Of a DNA stretch of 64,000 bases, positions 56,225 through 64,000 are shown piece by piece; position 1 is the stretch's first letter; each line of letters starts with the position of its first letter. The translations under genes and the position numbers were made by a program. The notes under the pieces are model-generated. The model saw only the letters and a list, made by a program, of their open reading frames with translations. It had not been told where the DNA came from and ran no database searches. The DNA is from Parelaphostrongylus tenuis (taxonomy: Eukaryota > Nematoda > Chromadorea > Rhabditida > Metastrongylidae), in assembly GCA_019055375.1 (NCBI GenBank), contig JAHQIW010004725.1:1-64000 (forward strand), read 5' to 3'.

Positions 56225-56462
56225 GAGAAATGATTTTGAACAATGATAAGAGATAGGTATTGAAATCAGGGCATCATTATCAACATTAACTTGTTATGTC
56301 TAACTCCAGTTTAAAAGCACTAACAAGGTGTGACAGAGCATTATTAGCTGCATCACACAAGAGCGAGGGGGAGGAAGACGATCTTGAAAACGAACCGGTT
56401 GGTTTCTTATCAGTATAACTCCTAAGAAACGTTGCATAACCCTCACTGGTCAAATCCGTTTA

Positions 56463-56692
56463 GGGTACAGTAATCGAGTCCAGCAAGGCCAAGTATGCCG
56501 CCGTCAATCTACTCGGTGAAAGAGGATTTGGGGCCGTGTACAAGTAATTGGTAGATATTGTTAAATTTCAAAGTACAATGATTTAGTTCAATTTCTTCGG
56601 AGTTCATGATCAGAAGAAACGAAAAAGAATACGCAGTGGAAGTCGAGAATAAAATCGAACAATGCCGACATTCCAAATTGAAAGTGGAAGTA
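56463..56692 (+). pseudogene. Protein-kinase N-lobe fragment (CK1/TTBK-like), damaged
   Basis: After a CCGTTTAG acceptor the first piece reads TVIESSKAKYAAVNLLGERG then FGAVYK, a kinase glycine-rich loop. The second piece (about 56600-56690) reads RRNEKEYAVEVENKIEQCRH then SKLKVE before a GTATGT donor; this resembles the beta3-alphaC region of nematode TTBK/CK1-like kinases, where A-x-K is expected. Here the motif is A-V-E, so the ATP-anchoring lysine is lost. The junction GTGTACAAGTAATTGG does not splice in frame as written (one G seems missing at the donor). No downstream kinase exons follow, so it is a fragment. Confidence 0.6.
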
Positions 56693-57039
56693 TGTCCTCT
56701 TATCATATATCAGTTTTTTTTCGACTACCAAAGTTTTCTTGCTACTTGTTCCTGGAAGAAAACATTAGTGACTCAAAAGCTATCTAAACAGTTACTAGGA
56801 ACTAGCAAGTAGAATTATTTTTAAGCTTATACTGAATTTGCAATATATGAGGAAAGTTGGCATAACCCATGTGTCAAGATCTTTAACACTCTCGTGACGA
56901 CACCTAATACCGAATTTGTTCCTTACTGGATGACGTCTGATTTTACCTTCTGGTAGATTTAAAGCTTTTCAAAAGCTTGGCCAAGCCTGCTGCTTTCATT
57001 ATTCTGCTGATTTGGTTAAGAAAATTGAGTAGTGAGCAG

Positions 57040-57130
57040 GAATTCGACCTCAGATGGGATCGATACATGCGTTTTACCCATACCAGCGGAACGCGCTACC
57101 ACCACACCACCGAGGCTACCGCTTACATAC
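57040..57130 (-). repeat. tRNA-derived element
   Basis: On -: CCTCGGTGGTGTGGTGGTAG, CGCGTTCCGCTGGTATGGGT, then GATCCCATCTGAGG. Same family as 4792 and 5995. Confidence 0.5.
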
Positions 57131-57214
57131 ATCTCATTCTTCAATATCTCTCTATCATAGCTATCACTATCAACCTTTAAAACGTTTGGTTGGTTAAGCA
57201 ATATCGTTATATCA

Positions 57215-57580
57215 ACCCAGATAAGCCGATAGTCATTGTTCTTAAAAGCATCCAAGAATTTGCGTGCTTTTACTGCTTTGTGGCAGTGTTATTCTCGCAT
57301 GACCACATTCAAATCGTCGGTCAACACCACCATAATCAATGTCGGATTCTCTTCAATAGCCTCGATGACGGCCTATTGATCAACTTCGGATGAACATCTT
57401 GAAACGTAGCTGGTCTTTCAGGTCAATATTCTAAGCACGATACTCAGCAATGAACCGTAACACTGTTCGCCTGCGCACAGATCCTTGAGCCTGTGCACGG
57501 TTGATGTTCTCAAAAGTGGTCTGTGTATCGCGTCTCATTTTGTACTGTAACGCAGAAAATTGCGGCAACAGCATCGTCGA
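57215..57580 (-). mobile_element. Mariner-like transposase N-terminal relic
   Basis: The - strand translation contains RDTQTTFENINRAQAQGSVR then RRTVLRFIAEYR, then IEENPTLIMVVLTDDL, matching the paired helix-turn-helix layout of mariner/SETMAR-type transposases (R-x-T-x-x-N-I-N, S-x-R-T-x-x-R-W-F, E-x-x-P-x-x-T-x-x-x-L-A). Stops and a frame shift interrupt it. The catalytic DDE/D region is not present. Confidence 0.6.
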
Positions 57581-57875
57581 GCAGCCATGATGCGGTATGT
57601 ATGGATAAATTTAGTTTCAAAGAAAGCTCCGAAAATGCTGCACAAAGCGATCAGATTGGTGACTCGATAATTGGCAGAAATATGTTTAAGCTGATGGCGC
57701 ATAGTATACATAGTGTGGTTGAGCGATTTCGTTACTTCTGGATTGAAAATTCGGTGCTTATTGCTTTGATGCTGAAGTTTTCGAGATCGAGAAGATCTAG
57801 TAATAGAGTCGATTATTTGAACTAGGAAGATTACGAAGTTCACTTTCAAGTTTCGATTAGTTCCCATTCCAAATC

Positions 57876-60800
57876 GTCACCTGTACCAGCTGTTGCGCCG
57901 TTGATCGTTGAGTGACTCGATCGGGTACCAGCAACACTTCTATTTTTCCCTACCGCGTGCAAGAGTAGCCCAGTGTGTCCTCCTCGCTCTAGGGATTCGT
58001 TGAGCATCATATTTTTCTCCTAGTCCTTTCGTAAAGGAATCAAACTATCGAGTCGGTGGTCTTCCTGTAGAGTGCTTGATATGCCGAGAAATATCCAGTC
58101 TGTAACGGCTCTCCTCTTTCGGTTGTCATTGCAGCGCATCATGCATCCTGTCCACCTTATTTTCGATGTCCTCGTGTGTAGAACGGCGACTTTTGATCTT
58201 CAATCTCTGACGTAGGTCGGATCTTCGGATCCTTTCTCTTGTTTGTGAGATGCAGCACTCGTAGCATAAACCTTTGAACTGCGCATACAATAACGCCAAC
58301 TTATCTTTCATCTTGCTTATAAAGCGACCCAGGTTTCTGGTGCATACGTTAGGGCAGGGATAATCGTCGAATCGAAAAGGTGGGCTAGGAGTCGGATATT
58401 TTTTGTCCTCTTCACCACATTCTCGGTGCTCTTCAAGGTTCCACAAGCCGTTCGTTTTTTCCTACCAACTGTTCATCATGTTGATTTCACGACCTTGGTC
58501 GACGTAACGGGGGCATTCGTAGATGTTCGTTTCGTTAAGCATGAATGAGTCATTTAAAACCCATCCGTTCCTGGCAAACATTGTTTTCGTTAGATTTAGT
58601 TGCAGGCCAATCTTTCCACACGCGTACACGCCTTGTGGATATCGGACAACTTTCGTTCCGCTTGGCTGATGCTTTGTGTTGTAAGGACGACATCATAAGC
58701 AAAGCGAAGATAGTTTCAATTGTCGACCTTCAATTTTTGCTTCCATATCGTCCCATTCTAATGTTCGTATGACGTTTTGGATGCTGTCTATTAGTATTTT
58801 AAGCGAAATTGTATAGCCTTGTCGCACCCCTCTCCCTACATGATGGTAATATTGTTGTAGAATAGCGACATTTTGGTCGTGAAGTCCTTGTATAGCTCAC
58901 GAAAGATCGTTATGTACTGAGTTGGTACACCCTTATTATTCAGAGACTCTATAACCGCCTTCTGTTTCCACTGAGTCAAAGGCTTTCTTTAGATCGACGA
59001 TAGTGAGACAGAGTGGTTGTTTGTTCTCTCGTGAAACTGCAATGAGTTTTGTAATCGTGTGGATGTGGTCTATGGTACTCAGTCCTCTTCGGAACCCTCC
59101 TTGTTCGCTTGGCTGCCCTTCGCCCAGTGTTCTATGTGTCCTATTTAGGATTAATCGAGTGAAGAGTTTATGGACGACAGACAGCAAGCAGATTTAGTGA
59201 TAACTGCCTGTGTCCCAAAACTCTTTCTTTTGATCAGCAACACGGTCTTGCTGGTTTTCCATTGGATGGGAACTTTGAATTCTGGAAGGTAGCTGATTAA
59301 GAGCTCGAGTCAGGTTGTTGATGGAAACTGCCGGTAGAATCTTAAAATGTTCTGGTCCAATCCTGTCTGGACCGGGAGTTGCTCTGTTCTTCACCGACGA
59401 TATAAGAATGTCGGATTTCTGAAGGGAGGACCGGTGTAACGGCTGATTCGTCCTCTTTCAATTTATGCGACGGTATGAAGTCGTGACTAGCTAAGAGATT
59501 CGAGTGGTATTAGTGGATGATTTTCTCCATAGCCCTTCTGGAAGCTGTAAGTGTTCCGTCAGTGTATCGGCGTGCAGTCATCTTGGTCTTATTATTAGCG
59601 AAGCCTCGTTGGACTTTGCGAATGCTGTTCCCGTCTTCTGCAGCTTCTGCAGCTTTTGCCATAACTGCTGCTCGTCTCTCTTTGAGGTCTTCTTGTCATC
59701 GCTTCTCTGCAGCGCTTTCGCAAGCTCGGACGTAAGGTTTTGGTTCCCTGTAGCTCGTGCGATTCCACGTTGACGTATCAGCTCGAGTGTCTGCGGAGAC
59801 AACGCCTCCTTGTGACCTTAGGACTCTCCGGCTTCCATTGCGCTGACGTGAAGATATTCAACGAGCCGATCGTATTCTTCGTCGATGTTGTCGACAACGG
59901 TATCTTCTCAAGAGCCAGCTAATGAGTTGAATGCATCCCAGTTTATGGCAGTTCTGTGACTTCGTTGTTTGAATTTAGCGGCTTTCTCTCCGTGTTCCTC
60001 GAAAAATGGAGCTTTGCGCGAAGGAAGCTATGGTCTGATTCCGTTTAGAACTTAGGAGCAAGCAGCGACACCGGTCAGGCAGAGCCTTCGGCTTATCAAT
60101 ATGTGGTCTATTTCGTTATGGTGCTCACCATTGGGAGACTCTCTACGTCCATCGTTGAGAGTGAGGCTTTTCTAATTGTTAGTTATAAGTGATGGTTTGG
60201 GCCGTCATAATAAAGTCAGATAGCCTCTCACCCTGTTCATTCCATTCCAGTACGTAGGTCCCATTGTGACGTTCTTCAGACGTTCTACTAGGTCCAATTT
60301 TTGTTGAAATTCTCCAGCTATCGCCTTGAAGACTGTTTGATCTTTTCTGAAGAATTTTTTAAGGTCCATATAGAACGCTTCGACTTCGTCTTCGTTATAG
60401 CTTGATGTTGGTGTGTCAAGCAACCAAGATGGTCAAATCCGGCACTGATCCATATCGTTTTAGCCTCAGTCCTCCGATATTGGGTTGTTAGTTGCTGAAA
60501 TGAATCGATGTTGCGCGTTCAAATTTGATTTCACGAGGCGCTCAACGCCGCCGACGCCTTCTGCGATAGCATTTTCAATGAATCAGTTCTTCTCCGATGT
60601 CGTGAGCAGCTTGCAAAGGATGACGTCTTTTCCTCTTAGCCAAGGCAGTGGCGTCGTGCCTTATCCTTCTTCCTTGAATTGATAGATCTTTCTACAGCGA
60701 GTTTGTGCATTATAGGTACAGATCTTCATTTTAGCCCGTTTAGATTTCAGTTTAGATTTTGGCAGTCTAGTTTGGTCCTGTGATTTTAGCAGACCCTCTG

Positions 60801-61265
60801 TCGTCCTACCTTGGGCTGCCGTACCAGGGGCTGTTTTCGGGCTCAGGGGATTAAGGCCCATTTTTATTGCTGTTTGGAGCGTTTTTTTGTACGCAACGTA
60901 TAGCTTGCTAGGCTTCTAAGCGTGGGGCTGGGTACTCACGAGTAGTTTTCAGTTCATCTCGAAGGAACGGCAGTAGCTTATTTTTTTAAGGGCAATTCCT
61001 TAGCGCTTCCCTTGTACTTCCTATCCGCTTGATTGCAGTCTTTTGGCCGACTTGACTTGTAGAAATAGTGTTTTGTCAAATCGGCGCAGCAGAAGCAGGG
61101 AGCTCATCCCCTGAATCTACTAGCGTCTCTGGGAAGCACACGATCCCTTTTGGTTTGCGTTTATTTCCCTATCCACCACCCAGGGACCCGTCTCCCGCTC
61201 GAGGGTGATCTCGCGACTAACCGGGCGTAATCTCTCAAAGAGGAGACCCGTGGTGCGAGAACCTC
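57876..61265 (-). mobile_element. Nearly full-length RTE-type non-LTR retrotransposon, inactive
   Basis: About 3.4 kb on the - strand, 5' to 3' from 61265 to 57876. Pieces in order: 5' leader (61265-60870), start of the endonuclease (MKICTYNAQTR near 60730), PTSSYNEDEVEAFYMDLKKF at 60340-60420, LELIRQRGIARATGNQNLTS near 59750, ATPGPDRIGPEHFKILP near 59350, CLTIVDLKKAFDSVETE near 58960, a FAYD box near 58700, and RERIRRSDLRQRLK near 58220. The usual GDFN of the endonuclease reads GEFQ and the FADD catalytic box reads FAYD; many frames are broken. It separates the two kinase-unit copies B and C. Confidence 0.88.
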
Positions 61266-61448
61266 GCGTTCATTTTTGTGTTGAAGAAGCTGATAAGGAT
61301 CACCAGGACTCGTGAAATGTACTCAGAAGGAATTAATAGATCTCATAGATTACATCTGAAAATTCGACAGAAATGATATCAAAGTTTTGGAATTCTTGCT
61401 GTGAATTTATCATAGGAGGACACACTATCCCAGTCCCTATTCTGTTGA

Positions 61449-61634
61449 AAAAACTGCAAACCGGCAGTTGGCCCAGCAAATGTACTTGAGGACAGAACGC
61501 GCTCCCATCCACCTACCATAGAGCGCAAGAGTTCACAAAGAGCGCGGAAACAGCCGCGTCGTTCGCAAAGTGATTTGTCACGAGTGATTGGCAGATCCGA
61601 TGTGGGATTCCCTACGGCTGGTCCTCGATATTGA
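61449..61634 (+). other. Coding-like open segment of unknown identity
   Basis: Open for 61 codons without an ATG, from NCKPAVGPANVLEDRTRS through KSSQRARKQPRRSQSDLSR to VGFPTAGPRY and a TGA. The Ser/Arg-rich composition resembles a disordered tail. A GTGAGG follows two bases after the stop. It lies between the RTE element and kinase-unit copy C and could be a relic or real terminal exon of the unit's gene; no copy was seen near copy B. Confidence 0.3.
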
Positions 61635-61959
61635 CGTGAGGGCTATCAGAAAACACAGCGGTGAGTTCTTTTTTTTTATGAAAGCTGGTCAATTAATTAT
61701 GTTTTATTTATTTCATAGATCCATCCTCACATTTCACTGCGCGATTGTCACTATTTTTATCGTTCGATTGTATCCTTGCATTTATCGCTTGCTTGGGGAT
61801 TTCGGTTTTTTTTTATGAAGATCGTGCTATAATGGTTGAGCAGTATCTTGTTATTTCAGTATAGCCAGGCTTGGGCCTACCTTAGGGCATTCGGTGACTG
61901 AATGCTGAAGAGTGGTGTGGTGATCAATCGCGCTTCGAACATTGTGCCGTACTCGACAA

Positions 61960-63785
61960 CCCTCAAAGCGGTTTACTTTCCGACTTAACATCTATCTATT
62001 GAATTTCATCTGATTTGATTATGAAAGTATATGGGTGAATAGACTGCATGTCAAAATTTGACTCTTCTAGACTGTGAAAGGTCACGTCACTGAAACGTCG
62101 ACGGCCACTGAGCAGTCTCGTGTCAGCTCATCAGGCAGAAACAGGTACTGATTACCAATTAGTCGCTAATCTACGTTGTCACGTGAAATTCCCCACCGGT
62201 TCACATGAATCCGGCTCCTTTAAATGCATCATATTAAGTAGGATTCATGTCGTTATTTAGTCAACTTACTGTTTACTGGTTCAGTGCATACTGCGGCCGC
62301 GAATGTGCCCCTTCCAACTGAGACAACGTGGTCGCTTCTCCTGGGACACCCGAACGATTACTCCACGGAGGAGGCGATGAGTTCCGTAGGTGAGATCTCA
62401 GTCAACTTATGTCTTTTTACTTTTATATACGTCTATATATTATATATATATGATATATATATGTCCGTGCTTCCTTCCAGCAATCCTTGTTTTTTTTTTG
62501 AGCCAAATCCGACGTTCTTGCAGTCAAGTTATTGCGACAGCTGGCTTTTCAGCGGATTTCGCATTCTTCGAAATCTAGAAAGCAGGTTACGGATAAGGCA
62601 CGTCAGCTAAACATATTCATCATCCAAACACAAACGTTACTAAATCCTAGATTCCAATTATGTCGAGAGCTAATCATTTTGTCAACATTGTCAATTGCTG
62701 TGAGTCCTTCTACTGCGTTGTTCAAGCGAAGAACAAGCGTGCAGAGATCACATGAACAGCGAATGCAACTCCTCTCATCACATTAACAATCTCATGAGTT
62801 GATGATGTTTATCTAAAACGCCTCTAAAATCTCTAAGGCTGATACGTACGCGTTTCTTTGGAAAATGCTGATTTTGCTTCAAAATCTTACCGTTACGTGT
62901 CCGTGCCATATACGATATTGTTGAGAACACTATGAAGCTGACTCGTTTTGGGGGCGCCCTGGGCGACTGTGATGCTCTTCGTGCGCGCGCGTGAACCCGA
63001 GCACTACCCCCAACACGCTCCGGCAGTCAATAAGGACGCTCTGTGGGGCGCCACAGCCAAGCTTTTCTCGAAATTGTGAGGAGATTTGCTCTACCAGAAC
63101 TATTCGGCATTCAAGAAGACGAAAAAGGAATCGAAAGACGATGACAAGTAGGCCGAATAATCAACGGAAAACTTGTGTCAGTTGAGACGCGAACCATCGC
63201 TTCCGTCAAGGATTTCCTTCCTAGCAATGAAACATGTCACCAACTATCAAATTACGCATTACGTCGGTTTAACCAAGAAATGGGAAACAGTATTGTGGAA
63301 TAAGGTTTGCTCTCGTTTTCCTCAGCATTTCGACGCAATTACAATCCCTGTGATATGGTTGACCACCTTGAACGAGACTGAACGAAAAATGTCATGAGAG
63401 AAATGATTTCGAACAATGATAAGAGATAAGTGTTGAATAAGCGCAATATCATCAACGTTACTTGTTTTGTTTAACTTCGGTATAAAAGCATTAACAAAGT
63501 GTGGTAGAGCATTATTAGCTGAATCACCCATGAGCGAGAAGGAGGAGGACGATCTTGAAATTCAACGGGTTGGCTTCTTATCATTATATCTCATAGAAGA
63601 CGTTGCAAAACCCTCACTGGTCAAATACGTTTAGGGTACAGTAATCGAGTCCAGCAAAGCCAAGTATGTCGCCGCCAATCTACTCGGTCAAGGAGAATTT
63701 GGGGCGGTGTACAAGTAATTGGTAGATATTGTGAAATTTCAAAGCACAATGATTTAGTTCAATTTCTTCAGAGTTCATGATCTGC
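61960..63785 (+). repeat. Kinase-unit repeat, copy C
   Basis: Collinear with copy B over its entire length, from CAACCCTCAAAGCGGTTTAC to GAGTTCATGATC, after which homology stops. Differences include a (TA)n expansion at 62425-62462, a TGA and an indel in the hypothetical frame (63060-63190), and GQGEFG instead of GERGFG in the glycine loop (about 63690). The second kinase piece is missing, so copy C is truncated relative to B. Confidence 0.8.
63640..63716 (+). pseudogene. Kinase glycine-loop fragment in copy C
   Basis: Reads TVIESSKAKYVAANLLGQGE then FGAVYK, followed by the same GTAATTGG junction as copy B. The beta3 lysine exon is absent because the repeat ends at about 63785. Confidence 0.55.
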
Positions 63786-63789
63786 CGTT

Positions 63790-64000
63790 TTCATACCACG
63801 GATCGCGCGACGTGTTGGGTTAACTGTCAAGTAAGAGGACACTGTACGTGCAAGCTCTATCGACACTGAATACCAGAATTTTTTATAGATGGTGATTTCC
63901 TACTTCTGAAAGTTAATCTGGGGACAAAAACAAATCTTTGCATCAAAGTACCTCTATTGGCAGTGAATAACATGATTTTCTCTAGATAGTGAATCTTTAC
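63790..64000. other. Right end of window, unclassified
   Basis: Unique sequence beyond repeat copy C; no exon, RNA gene or transposon recognised. Confidence 0.4.

Larger units (their letters stand above)
54850..56700 (+). repeat. Kinase-unit repeat, copy B
   Basis: Roughly 1.85 kb, collinear with copy C at 61.96-63.79 kb and in its first third with copy A. Contents in order: a non-coding leader (TTTCATCTGATCTGATTATG), a coding-like piece YTAAVNMPLPIGERGRFAG ending at a GTAAGTGAG donor (about 55249), an open frame at 55871-56224, and kinase-like pieces at 56465-56550 and 56600-56690. This is the least damaged copy. Confidence 0.8.

Noticed and set aside
1..64000. CRISPR arrays, bacterial operons, prophage or plasmid features
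   Set aside because: The DNA is spliced eukaryotic sequence; no regularly spaced repeats or prokaryotic gene clusters were seen.

Overview
The window is nuclear DNA of a nematode, most likely a strongylid (hookworm-like) worm. Evidence: introns of two size classes (about 54-87 nt, or several hundred to 2,800 nt and full of repeats), a 22-exon gene coding for a protein closely matching C. elegans ACO-1, decayed RTE-type non-LTR retrotransposons, tRNA-derived SINEs and palindromic MITEs. There is no prokaryotic gene organisation and no CRISPR array. The species call is inference.

Two protein-coding genes can be reconstructed. (1) aco-1, + strand, 9964-26847: 22 exons joining without any frame break into 886 residues, a cytosolic aconitase of the IRP1/ACO-1 family with all three Fe-S cysteines. 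(2) An NRAMP/SMF divalent-metal transporter, - strand, 36316 down to 27931: twelve exons, 510 codons plus stop once four single-base insertions are discounted, with the N-terminal exon(s) only tentatively placed at 39.4-40.9 kb. The genes are convergent, with 1,083 bp between their stop codons. One encodes an iron-sulphur enzyme and the other an iron/manganese importer, so the pair forms a small iron-metabolism neighbourhood.

Layout. 1-4.8 kb: possible exon fragments of an unknown gene and a truncated copy (A) of a repeat that recurs at the right end. 4.8-9.3 kb: dense cluster of tRNA-derived elements, with a frame-broken coding-like segment at 7.85-8.34 kb. 9.3-26.8 kb: aco-1, where each long intron holds repeats (SINEs, one palindromic MITE family, a perfect-looking hairpin, a mariner-like end, and a degenerate unclassified repeat family). 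27.9-41 kb: the SMF gene. 41-53.6 kb: gene-poor, AT-rich, with RTE relics, a diverged tandem repeat and one orphan CCAAT/TATA-like promoter. 53.6-64 kb: RTE fragment, then two direct copies (B at 54.85-56.7 kb and C at 61.96-63.79 kb) of a unit carrying a hypothetical exon and a damaged kinase-like glycine loop, separated by a mariner relic and a nearly full-length but dead RTE element on the - strand.

The strongest points for follow-up are the aco-1/SMF iron pair, the clustered insertion-only lesions in two SMF exons, the repeat-by-repeat explanation of aco-1 intron expansion, and the triplicated kinase-like unit. No clearly new biological system was found.
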